Below, piece after piece: positions 41,731 through 50,622 of a stretch of DNA of 64,000 nt. How positions within the stretch are numbered: position 1 is the first letter of the stretch; each line of letters begins with the position of its first letter. Both the position numbers and the translations under genes were made by a program. Location: assembly GCA_964367685.1 (NCBI GenBank), contig CAYIYM010000006.1, forward strand, positions 24,227-88,226, read 5' to 3'. The notes beneath the pieces were generated by a model. That model saw nothing but the letters and a program-made list of their open reading frames with translations. It had not been told where the DNA came from and did not search any database. This DNA comes from CAUPWF01 sp964367685 (GTDB taxonomy: Bacteria > Bacillota > Clostridia > Lachnospirales > Lachnospiraceae).

Positions 41731-44094
41731 TTATTTCAACACTTCCTTCGTAATATCAGCTGATTGTTTGGCGTCCTTCGCATAGAAATCCGCACCAATT
41801 TTCTCTGCATATTCAGCCGTAAGCACAGCCCCTCCTACCATGATTTTCACATCAGGTTCAGATGCCTTTAATAGAGAAATTGTCTCTTTCATACTTTCAA
41901 CTGTTGTAGTCATTAAGGCAGAGAGACCTACTAACTTTGCATTATGTTTTCTCACTGCTTCTAATACAAGTTCTGGATCCACATCCTTCCCTAAATCAAT
42001 AATTTCATATCCATAATTCTCAAGAACAACCTTCACAATATTCTTTCCTATATCATGGATATCCCCTTTAACAGTGGCAATTACCACGGTTCCTTTTGAA
42101 ATACTTTTGCCATTATTCTTGACAATTGAATTCTTTATTACTTCAAATCCTTGACAAGATGCACTTGCGCTGCGAATTAATTGAGGTAGAAAAATTTCTC
42201 CACTTTCATACTTTGATCCAACTAAGTCAAGGGCTGGAATCAACATTTCATTTACTACTTCCAAAGGCTGCTTTGTTTCTAGTAATTTTATAGTAAGCTG
42301 TTTTACGCTTTCACCTAACCCTTGCATTATTGCTTGCTTAATATCGAGTTCTTTTGAGAGTTTTTCCCCAGGATTTACTTTCTCCTTTTGTTTATCCACA
42401 TATTTAGCAATATACATTTCACTATCCACATCATACCCTGATAATACACGATAAGCTGCAACGGCATCCATCATACTATCTGAATTAGGATTCATAATTG
42501 GTAAGTTTAAACCATGAGACATTGCTAGCATTAAGAAACTATGATTAATTAAGTTTCGATTAGGTAGACCAAATGAAATATTTGACACACCAAGTACTAA
42601 CTCTAGCCCTAATTCATCCTTAATTCTTTTCATCGCATGCAATGTTTCCATACAGTCTTTTTGCTGTGCTGAAACAGTTAGGGTTAGGCAATCGATTAGT
42701 ACATCTTCTTTGGCTATTCCATAAGAAATCGCCTCATTCATAATTCGTTTTGCTATTTCAAATCTCTTAGTTGCCGTTTCAGGAATTCCATCTTCATCAA
42801 TCGTTAGTGCAACTACTGCAGCCCCATATTTTTTCGCTAATGGAAGAATAATATCTAATTTATCCTGTTCAGCACTTACAGAATTTAGGATTGGTTTCCC
42901 ATTATATACACGAAGCCCCGCTTCTAATGTTTCGAACTTGGAGGCATCTATTTGTAGGGGAACAGTAAGTATACTCTGAATTTCTTTTACTACTCGACGC
43001 ATTAATTTAGGTTCATCTATTTGTGGAATTCCCACATTTACATCCAAGATATCTGCCCCTGCTTCTACCTGTTCTATGGCTTGCGACAAAACATAAGACA
43101 TGTCTTCATCTTGTAAAGCTTGAGCAAATCGCTTCTTTCCAGTTGGATTAATACGTTCTCCAATTATGCGAACTGTATCAACATTCACTACATCAATAGC
43201 TGAACAGAATTTTGTTTTAGGTTCATATGTCCGAGTGCCTATTGGGGTCTGCTTCAACTCTTCTACCATAGATCTAATATATGCTTGTGTTGTTCCACAA
43301 CATCCACCAAGAATACTTACTCCTGCCTCTCCATATGCTCTCATCACTTGTCCAAATTCAACTGCATCAATGTCATATCCGCCTGTTTCCGGGTCTGGTA
43401 ACCCAGCATTAGGTTTGGCTATAATCGGCAGATTTGTATAGCTAGCAAGTTGTTTTATAAGTGGTAATATTTCTTTTGGACCCAGTGAACAATTCATTCC
43501 AATTGCATCTACGCCTAATCCCTGCAAGGTCATGGCCATATTTTCAATGCCACACCCTGTAAAGGTTCTTCCATTTTCCTCAAATGTCATCGTCACAAAA
43601 ATTGGCAAAGTCGTATGCTCTTTTGCCGCAAGTACCCCTGCTTTTACTTCATATAAGTCTGTCATGGTTTCAAATACAATAAGGTCTACTCCTGCTTTCT
43701 CGCCAGCAACTACAACTTCGCGAAAAATCTCATAAGCTTCTTCAAATTGTAACGTTCCCAATGGTTCTAATAATTCACCAATAGGTCCTACATCTAAGGC
43801 TACTTGCCCCCCATAAGCTCTCGCTTCATTTTTAGCAATTTCTACGGCTCTATTAATCACTTCCTCCGTCGTATATTCTAAGCCTTCTAATTTGTGTTTA
43901 TTAGCTCCAAAAGTATTCGCATAGACAATATTGGATCCCGCTTCTAAGTATGCTCTATGAACACTTCCAATTAATTCTGGTTCTGTAAAATTTAAAAATT
44001 CAGGACGCTCCCCTAATTTCAATCCACTTTGTTGAAGCATGGTACCCGTAGCACCATCGAGAATGATGTATTCTTGTTCTAGTAATTTATTCAT
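41731..44094 (-). CDS. metH: Cobalamin-dependent methionine synthase, short form without activation domain
   Basis: About 787 residues. Hcy-binding barrel (1-290; zinc Cys in MNCSLGP and GGCCGTT), pterin-binding barrel (about 310-570; VRIIGERINPTGKKRF, ADILDVNVG), B12 cap helix region (about 590-660) and B12-binding Rossmann domain with GDIHDIGKNIV, where His is the lower Co ligand. The SAM-binding reactivation domain is absent and is encoded by the gene just upstream. I start at ATG 44094 with GGGAG; GTG 44109 lies inside the ribosome binding site. ATGAATAA overlaps the upstream stop, so the two are coupled. Confidence 0.95.
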   Translation of the reverse strand: MNKLLEQEYIILDGATGTMLQQSGLKLGERPEFLNFTEPELIGSVHRAYLEAGSNIVYANTFGANKHKLEGLEYTTEEVINRAVEIAKNEARAYGGQVALDVGPIGELLEPLGTLQFEEAYEIFREVVVAGEKAGVDLIVFETMTDLYEVKAGVLAAKEHTTLPIFVTMTFEENGRTFTGCGIENMAMTLQGLGVDAIGMNCSLGPKEILPLIKQLASYTNLPIIAKPNAGLPDPETGGYDIDAVEFGQVMRAYGEAGVSILGGCCGTTQAYIRSMVEELKQTPIGTRTYEPKTKFCSAIDVVNVDTVRIIGERINPTGKKRFAQALQDEDMSYVLSQAIEQVEAGADILDVNVGIPQIDEPKLMRRVVKEIQSILTVPLQIDASKFETLEAGLRVYNGKPILNSVSAEQDKLDIILPLAKKYGAAVVALTIDEDGIPETATKRFEIAKRIMNEAISYGIAKEDVLIDCLTLTVSAQQKDCMETLHAMKRIKDELGLELVLGVSNISFGLPNRNLINHSFLMLAMSHGLNLPIMNPNSDSMMDAVAAYRVLSGYDVDSEMYIAKYVDKQKEKVNPGEKLSKELDIKQAIMQGLGESVKQLTIKLLETKQPLEVVNEMLIPALDLVGSKYESGEIFLPQLIRSASASCQGFEVIKNSIVKNNGKSISKGTVVIATVKGDIHDIGKNIVKVVLENYGYEIIDLGKDVDPELVLEAVRKHNAKLVGLSALMTTTVESMKETISLLKASEPDVKIMVGGAVLTAEYAEKIGADFYAKDAKQSADITKEVLK

Positions 44095-44761
44095 GACATG
44101 TACTCCCACCTACTCTATAATTACAATGATTTCTTAATTCGCAATAGCCACATCCCTTGATTCGCATAGGTTGTGGATTTTTTGAAATACCTATAATTGC
44201 AGTAATTGATTTTCTTGGCATTAATAAGCCTGAGGCTGAAACATGGAGCCCCATTCTTTTGGATGTCTCCATAACATAACAAAGTTCCCTCTGTGTTTCC
44301 AATGGCAAATCTCCATATCCTGGCGAAAATCGATCTGTAAAATAATACCCTTTATCATACCAAATATTCTTTAACTCTGCCTCCACCTGATTACAAAAAT
44401 GCTCAGCCATGCTACTTGCCACTGCATCTAATGCAAATCCATAATTTAAATCTACTATTTGAGCTTTTCGAATCATCCGGTCAACTTCCTCTCCCAGTGT
44501 AACTGCAATTAGAATGCAAGTATCTGCATCTGCTAATAACTCTTTTATTTGCTCTCCTTGGAATCTGAGATTTGAATCTACAACACAAATTCCTTCTGAT
44601 TTATCTAACTCAGCTACTCGATAAAGGAACTTATTTGTAGTGATTTTACTTAAAGCTTCTTTTGCCTTCTCTATATCTCCTAAACTAGCTACATCTGGTT
44701 TACTTCCGCGAAATCCCATGTACTTATATACTTCTTGGTCGTTACACTCTAATTTATGCAT
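44087..44761 (-). CDS. Stand-alone methionine synthase B12-reactivation domain protein
   Basis: A 224-residue protein equivalent to the C-terminal activation domain of E. coli MetH. It shows RFSPGYGDLPLETQ near 144-157, matching the SAM-binding RxxPGYG motif, and GLLMPRKSITAIIG. The extra C-terminal tail CGYCELRNHCNYR is Cys-rich and may bind an Fe-S cluster. It would reductively remethylate inactive cob(II)alamin on the short MetH. Separate activation proteins are known from Thermotoga. It overlaps metH by 8 bases. Confidence 0.9.
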   Translation of the reverse strand: MHKLECNDQEVYKYMGFRGSKPDVASLGDIEKAKEALSKITTNKFLYRVAELDKSEGICVVDSNLRFQGEQIKELLADADTCILIAVTLGEEVDRMIRKAQIVDLNYGFALDAVASSMAEHFCNQVEAELKNIWYDKGYYFTDRFSPGYGDLPLETQRELCYVMETSKRMGLHVSASGLLMPRKSITAIIGISKNPQPMRIKGCGYCELRNHCNYRVGGSTCHE

Positions 44762-44819
44762 GGGTTCCTCCTCATCTTTTTAATACATTTCACTTTCTTT
44801 CTCTATTCTACTACATTCT

Positions 44820-46100
44820 TTACTGTAATGCATTCTTTAAATCATCTATAATATCATCAATATGTTCTGTTCCAATTGATAATCGAATTGTCGTCTTTCT
44901 GATCCCTTGTTCATGTAATGCCTCTTCTGTCAGCTGGGAATGTGTGGTAGACGCAGGGTGTATAACTAAGGATTTTACATCTGCTACATTTGCCACCAAA
45001 GAAAATAATTCAAGTTTATCAATGATTTTCTTAGCGTCTTTCTCTATTCCCTTCACCTCAAATGTGAAGATAGACCCTCCACCATTTTTATAATATTTCT
45101 GATAAAGTGCTTTCTGTTTTTTATCTTCTGTAACTGATGGATGATGTACTTTTTCTACTTTGTCATGACCTTGTAGAAATTGAACTACCTTCAATGCATT
45201 ATCTACATGTCGTTCTACACGAAGTGACAATGTCTCTAATCCTTGTAATAGAAGGAATGCATGGAATGGTGATAAAGAGGCGCCTAAGTCTCGTAGCAAA
45301 ATTGCACGCACTTTAATGATAAATGCTGCATTTCCCGCCGCTTCTGTAAAACTAATTCCGTGATAGCTATTATTGGGTTCCACAATAGATGGGAACTTAC
45401 CGGACTTTTCCCAGTCAAATTTACCGCTATCTATAATCACACCTCCAAGTGTTGTTCCATGTCCACCAATATACTTTGTTGCTGAATGAACTACAATATC
45501 TGCACCATACTCAATTGGGCGTAGCAAATATGGTGTAGCAAATGTATTATCAACAATTAGTGGAATTTGATTTCTATGGGCAATCTTAGCAATCCCTTCT
45601 ATATCAACAACGAGAGAATGGGGATTACTCAGGCTTTCAATAAAAATTGCCTTTGTTTTATCGGTAATTGCACGTTCCACCTCTTGCTCATTAAACACAT
45701 CTACAAATGTAGTTGTAATTCCATAGCTTGGTAAAGTATTTGCAAATAAGTTATAGGTTCCTCCATATACACTTCTTGCACAAACTATATGATCTCCTGT
45801 AAAGGCTATATTCTGAATAGAATATGCAATCGCAGCTGACCCTGATGCAACTGCAAGCGCCGCCACTCCACCTTCTAATTTCGCAATTCTCTGCTCTAAT
45901 ACATCTTGGGTTGGATTTGTAAGCCTTCCATAAATATTTCCAGGATTGGATAAATTAAATCGAGCTTCTGCATGATCACAGTTATCAAATACATACGATG
46001 CTGTTTGATAAATCGGCACAGCCTTTGCACCTGTTACTGAATCTGCCTCTTCTTGTCCTACATGTAATTGTAGTGTTTCAAATTTATATGATTTTTTCAT
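44820..46100 (-). CDS. metY: O-acetylhomoserine sulfhydrylase
   Basis: A 426-residue PLP enzyme of the Cys/Met metabolism family. It begins FETLQLHVGQEEADSVTGAKAVPIYQTASYVF, and the PLP Lys lies in VVHSATKYIGGHGTTLGG (about 205-222). The extended length and GNIYGRLTNPTQDVLE favour MetY over MetB. It converts O-acetylhomoserine and sulfide to homocysteine, the substrate for MetH. The reactivation gene begins 58 bases downstream, so the four met genes probably form one operon. No S-box leader is seen upstream. Confidence 0.93.
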   Translation of the reverse strand: MKKSYKFETLQLHVGQEEADSVTGAKAVPIYQTASYVFDNCDHAEARFNLSNPGNIYGRLTNPTQDVLEQRIAKLEGGVAALAVASGSAAIAYSIQNIAFTGDHIVCARSVYGGTYNLFANTLPSYGITTTFVDVFNEQEVERAITDKTKAIFIESLSNPHSLVVDIEGIAKIAHRNQIPLIVDNTFATPYLLRPIEYGADIVVHSATKYIGGHGTTLGGVIIDSGKFDWEKSGKFPSIVEPNNSYHGISFTEAAGNAAFIIKVRAILLRDLGASLSPFHAFLLLQGLETLSLRVERHVDNALKVVQFLQGHDKVEKVHHPSVTEDKKQKALYQKYYKNGGGSIFTFEVKGIEKDAKKIIDKLELFSLVANVADVKSLVIHPASTTHSQLTEEALHEQGIRKTTIRLSIGTEHIDDIIDDLKNALQ

Positions 46101-46361
46101 ATCTTTATTCCTTTCGCTATTTGACGATTTCTTGTTCTATAAAATGCATTATACGTTTTTTTATCCTCAATGCATAATATCTATTTTCTCGTACTAGTTA
46201 TATATATTTTCTATAACAATTTCAAAGTTTTCTTTTTTTGTTTTTATTCTTTTGAAAATATTAATATATTAATTAAAATTCGATATAACATTCTGTATAT
46301 AATAATATTAAATTAGTGAGAAGATTCATTAATCACATCACATAGGAAAGGGGAGAAGCTT

Positions 46362-47684
46362 TTGAACAACAAAAAACATACTGGCAGATTATATTTTCAG
46401 ATACTTGCCAATGTAGCAATTGCCGCTATCATTAGTATAGGCGTTTGGTATTTCTTTGCTAATGTAACACTGATATTTCAAACTGCAAAAGATGAAGAAT
46501 TTCTAGAATTTGAGAAAGATGAATTCGATGAGTTAGCTGATTACTACGAATCAATCATACTTGATCAGAATTTAACAGCAGAGGCTTTTGCGACAGGGAA
46601 TTTCCTCCACTCCTATATTGAATATGATGTACAGGTTGTTTCTTGTACGGGAACAATTATTGATGCTCGTGAAGGTGAAATTATTTGTGAAGCTAGTTAT
46701 TTTGATAAGACCTACCTCTATCCTATTATCTTCCAAGATGGCAATGGCTTTATTGCATTTCATCCAAACGAAGTTATAGAATCCACTTTATTTAACGATG
46801 TATTTGCAGTAGTATTTGCATTACTAGCATTCATTGCAATTACTATTTTTACAATAAAAAAACCTCTAAATTATATACAAGCGATGGATGCGGAAATTTC
46901 TTATCTTGCGCGGGGTGAATTGGATCATAAGCTTACTATTTCTGGAAATAATGAATTAACTAATCTAGCCCTTTCAATCAATGAAATGAGTACATCGTTA
47001 AAACAAATGATTGAAAAAGAAAAGATAGAAGATCAAAAACAACGTTCCTTAATCACCAATCTATCCCATGATTTACGAACACCATTAACATCTATTATGG
47101 GATATTTAAATGTATTATCAGATAAGAAATACAGTACTGAAGCAGATGCCGATGAATATGTAAAGCGTGCACTCGCTAAAAGTGACTATTTAAATAAATT
47201 ACTAACTGAATTATTCAATTACACGAAGTTAACCAATGGCGATATTTCATTCGCGATAAGAGAAATTAATCTGAATCATTTTATAACAAATTATTTGAAA
47301 ACAACATCCCTTGATGTATCTGTCGATTTGTCTAAAGCAACCCTTCTAGTCGATGCTGATCCCGATTGGTTAACTCGCATTTTAGATAAACTTTTTGAAA
47401 ATATTCAAAAACACGGTAACTTAAATAAAAACGTGCTTCTGTCAACTTATCAACATGAAGATGAAACCATTGTAGGACTTAAAAATTATACCAAAGAAGA
47501 TCTCACCAATAAGGTATCTTATCTTTTTGATCGAACTTATGTCGGTAATGAAGCGAGAACAAATGCATCCTCTGGGCTTGGATTAACCATTGTCGCAGAA
47601 TCAATGATTCGAATGGGTGCAAGTGCTAGTGCTAGTTATAAAAATGGGGAGCTTATCATGTTACTGAAATTCCCAAAAAAATAA
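46362..47684 (+). CDS. Sensor histidine kinase without an adjacent response regulator
   Basis: A 440-residue membrane kinase starting with TTG after a strong AAAGGGGAG. TM1 is at about 15-37, an extracytoplasmic domain at 38-145, TM2 at about 146-166 and HAMP at 167-217. The phospho-acceptor is His236 in LSHDLRTPLTS, and HATPase follows with N-box LFENIQKHGN and GLGLTIV. The layout resembles VanS/PhoR-like envelope sensors. Neighbours are metY (divergent) and an aminotransferase (convergent); no regulator gene lies in the window beside it. Confidence 0.92.
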   Translation: MNNKKHTGRLYFQILANVAIAAIISIGVWYFFANVTLIFQTAKDEEFLEFEKDEFDELADYYESIILDQNLTAEAFATGNFLHSYIEYDVQVVSCTGTIIDAREGEIICEASYFDKTYLYPIIFQDGNGFIAFHPNEVIESTLFNDVFAVVFALLAFIAITIFTIKKPLNYIQAMDAEISYLARGELDHKLTISGNNELTNLALSINEMSTSLKQMIEKEKIEDQKQRSLITNLSHDLRTPLTSIMGYLNVLSDKKYSTEADADEYVKRALAKSDYLNKLLTELFNYTKLTNGDISFAIREINLNHFITNYLKTTSLDVSVDLSKATLLVDADPDWLTRILDKLFENIQKHGNLNKNVLLSTYQHEDETIVGLKNYTKEDLTNKVSYLFDRTYVGNEARTNASSGLGLTIVAESMIRMGASASASYKNGELIMLLKFPKK

Positions 47685-47725
47685 ACAGCAAGGTGTCACC
47701 TCAATGATGCCCTGCTGTTTTCTTT
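47683..47725 (+). terminator. Probable intrinsic terminator of the kinase gene
   Basis: AAACAGCAAGG pairs with CCCTGCTGTTT (one-base irregularity) and runs into TTCTTTCTT. Less regular than the other terminators here. Confidence 0.6.
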
Positions 47726-47772
47726 CTTATTATTCTTATTAAGAACATTAATTTTGCCTTTTATTTTATCTT

Positions 47773-48999
47773 TTATTTCGCATTCTTATACACTTCATAA
47801 GCTGCTGCCACACCATCTCCAACATTAATTTTTGCTTTATTTTGAATCAATACTGCTTCCAATGATCCAAGTAAAAATAAAATATTTCTCTGTTGACTTG
47901 AATAACCCATATTACCAATTCTTAAAATCTTACCATCTAACGGGCCAAACGACGATGCAATTTCCATCCCAAAATCATCGAGCAGTTGTGCTCTCAGTAA
48001 TTTTCCATCTAATCCTTGTGGAATATTAATCGCTGTTACAACTGGCATCTTGTTATTAATATCTCCAAATATTTCAAGACCCATTGCCTTCAATCCAGCA
48101 CATAGGGCTCTGTCGTTTAATTTATGTCTTTCTAATCGATTTTCCAACCCTTCTAACAAGATACAACGTAACGCTTCATGCACTGCATACTGCATACTTG
48201 TAGCCTCTGTATGGTGATTCAAGTGGCGTGGCCCCCAATAGTCTTGTAGTTGAGCTAAGTCTAAGTAGTTACTTGGTATTCTTGGCAATGAAGCAAGCTT
48301 ATCTTCATTTGTACGAATTCCTTTTTCTACCTGTTTTCTTGCTAATATAATATCTTCAATTGATTTATTATATGTAATTAATGCTGAGCCCGATGGTGCC
48401 GAAATACATTTTTGAGTTCCTGCGATACAAGCGTCGATTTTCCAATCATCAACTCTCATCTCTGCCCCACCTAGCGTAGCCACAGCATCTACAATCAACA
48501 GCGCATCATAGCGTTTACAGATTTCACCAAGTTCATCTAACGGTTGCATCATTGATGTTGATGTCTCCCCATGGATAATTGCCACTGCTTTATATTTATC
48601 TTTTTTTAACGCATCTTCTACTTCTTCTGGTGTAAATACAGTTCCCCACTCACGTTCAAGTAACGTAATATCTGCTCCACAACGCTCTAGGATTTCTGCT
48701 AATAAATATCCAAAACGACCAAATGCAGGAATTAAAACCTTGTCTCCTGGACAAATTGCTCCTGTGAGTACTGTTTCCAATCCTCCTCTTGATGTCGTGT
48801 CTGTAAGAAATGTTTGCTCGTTCTTAGTTAAAAATACTTCTCGCTCCATTTCTTGTGTCTCAGCCATAATCGCCAAGAATTCTGGATCAAATTGTCCAAG
48901 GATATGTGCACTCATTGCTCGTAATACACGTGGATCTGTTTCTACAGGACCTGGTGTCATTAATGTTCTTGGTGATGGATTAATCTCTTTGTAACTCAT
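47773..48999 (-). CDS. Alanine-glyoxylate / serine-pyruvate aminotransferase-family protein
   Basis: A 408-residue class V PLP enzyme. It begins NPSPRTLMTPGPVETDPRVLRAM, the family opening. The PLP Lys is in AGTQKCISAPSG (about 198-209), and DAVATLGGAEMRVDDW precedes it. Members act as alanine-glyoxylate, serine-pyruvate, serine-glyoxylate or 2-aminoethylphosphonate transaminases; which one applies here is not clear. GAGGGGA precedes the ATG. Monocistronic. Confidence 0.88.
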   Translation of the reverse strand: MSYKEINPSPRTLMTPGPVETDPRVLRAMSAHILGQFDPEFLAIMAETQEMEREVFLTKNEQTFLTDTTSRGGLETVLTGAICPGDKVLIPAFGRFGYLLAEILERCGADITLLEREWGTVFTPEEVEDALKKDKYKAVAIIHGETSTSMMQPLDELGEICKRYDALLIVDAVATLGGAEMRVDDWKIDACIAGTQKCISAPSGSALITYNKSIEDIILARKQVEKGIRTNEDKLASLPRIPSNYLDLAQLQDYWGPRHLNHHTEATSMQYAVHEALRCILLEGLENRLERHKLNDRALCAGLKAMGLEIFGDINNKMPVVTAINIPQGLDGKLLRAQLLDDFGMEIASSFGPLDGKILRIGNMGYSSQQRNILFLLGSLEAVLIQNKAKINVGDGVAAAYEVYKNAK

Positions 49000-49129
49000 A
49001 TACTTTCCCCTCTTATCTTATAATTATTCTTTTTCACTAAGTTCAGCCTATATAAATACATAAGCATTTGCTTATAAATATACTCATTATTATTCTTATT
49101 CATTAACTCTAGAATGAATTAATATCATA

Positions 49130-50608
49130 TCATATTTTTTTCTTGTGAACAATAGTCGAAATTATGCACTTATATATTCTAGCACCAGCTGTCCCATCAC
49201 TATTTAAAAAACCTTCTTCGAAAGCCTTTTTGCGACTCTCTTTTTTCTTATCTTCTATCCTTCCCTTCGCAACATCGAAGAAATGTGCAACTCCTGCTTC
49301 ATGAGCGGAGATACACTCTTCCCCTTCTTTTAAAACCGGACAATAAAGAGATCTGAAATCCACACATAATTGACTTTCATCTGCCGCAGTTTCGTAATTA
49401 ATTAAGTCAAAATAAATAGGCTTTCCTGTACCTATATACTCATTAATAATGGAAGATGTTCCACTAAGCATGAGTCCGTCTGAACACATGTAAGCATATC
49501 GAGGATCCTTAAATGTATCTAAGACTATTCTATCTCCTGTAATCGCATGATTATAGATTTTTGTTAGGATATCCATATTCATATTTCTTCCTGCTGCATA
49601 GGAAATGGTAAGAGGATGAGGTCTAAAAATTAACCCAATATCCTCGTCATTCCAATAACTTTCCATACAGCTTTGAATTTTATGCAACCATTCTCTATTG
49701 AAACAAGCCTCTAATGAAAAAGTATATAGAACGACCTTCCTTCCCTTTAACTTCTCTCTCCATTCATCTGGAATTTGAGGTGGTTGTTCCATCATTTCTA
49801 TCACTTTGTCAATCTTGGGTGAGCCCAATGCTATTACGCTCTCCCCTTCAAATCCTCTCTTCATATACTCTTCTTTTACACGTTCTGATTGGGCTATAAT
49901 ATAATCTGCATTTATCATGCCTGGCTGTAGCATCAAGCGATTACATGCTTCTTTTGACACATCAAAAAAAGTGTAATAGGGAGTATAAATTAAATGAGTG
50001 GTATATGTTCTCAATTTTGTAGAAAAATACTTCTCATCAATTCTTGTCAGATTGTTACATTCATCATAACCATTATGTATAAATATAAACTCTGGCTGTA
50101 TTTGTTCTAGTTCTGTTAACTTGTAATTTGCTACATTGAATGTTTTAAATTCTTCTACTTCCCAAACCTCTTCTTGAATACTACCATCTAGATTTAATAC
50201 AGTATATGGTAACGGCATCACAATCGCCTCACACCTTAAATCCTGTTTTGCAGCATCATAAATACTCTCCATAGCATTCCACATAGAATATTTATATGGT
50301 AAGAAATACATACGCCATTTTGTTTCTATTTCCTCCATAATCTCATTTTCTATTTGATCGCAGATTTCTTCGATTCTATCTTTTTCTATGAGATAGTCAT
50401 GAAAATTCAATGTAAAAATGGATTGTAATTCAATCATAGGTTTCTTTATACAATCGTACTTACCTACAAGGCTAGCTACATAATCCGCCGCCAGTTTACA
50501 ATCACCTATAAATTTATCGTATTTTGATTTATTAGAATCTATCACACTTACCAGCTCTATTAGCGAATGCAATAACTCTACAAGCTGAAGTTTACTATTA
50601 TAATACAT
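49130..50608 (-). CDS. CDP-glycerol glycerophosphotransferase-like protein
   Basis: About 492 residues. The C-terminal half (about 240-490) has the GT-B features of this family: IALGSPKIDKV, VVLYTFSLEA, LIFRPHPL and SDGLMLSGTSSIINEYIGTGKPI. The N-terminal half (about 1-120) is helical and not recognised. It begins at ATG 50608 after GGGAGGGG, 14 bases after the radical SAM gene. It would transfer a phospho-polyol from a CDP donor, which fits the cytidylyltransferase at 60606. It is the last gene of the 13-gene operon, and no terminator is seen after it. Assignment is by motifs only. Confidence 0.78.
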   Translation of the reverse strand: MYYNSKLQLVELLHSLIELVSVIDSNKSKYDKFIGDCKLAADYVASLVGKYDCIKKPMIELQSIFTLNFHDYLIEKDRIEEICDQIENEIMEEIETKWRMYFLPYKYSMWNAMESIYDAAKQDLRCEAIVMPLPYTVLNLDGSIQEEVWEVEEFKTFNVANYKLTELEQIQPEFIFIHNGYDECNNLTRIDEKYFSTKLRTYTTHLIYTPYYTFFDVSKEACNRLMLQPGMINADYIIAQSERVKEEYMKRGFEGESVIALGSPKIDKVIEMMEQPPQIPDEWREKLKGRKVVLYTFSLEACFNREWLHKIQSCMESYWNDEDIGLIFRPHPLTISYAAGRNMNMDILTKIYNHAITGDRIVLDTFKDPRYAYMCSDGLMLSGTSSIINEYIGTGKPIYFDLINYETAADESQLCVDFRSLYCPVLKEGEECISAHEAGVAHFFDVAKGRIEDKKKESRKKAFEEGFLNSDGTAGARIYKCIISTIVHKKKI

Positions 50609-50622
50609 AACGCCCCTCCCTT

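Noticed and set aside
46101..46361. SAM riboswitch (S-box) ahead of metY
   Set aside because: The region is AT-rich and I find neither the conserved S-box core nor a terminator hairpin; only a repeated ATGCAT (46144 and 46170) stands out.
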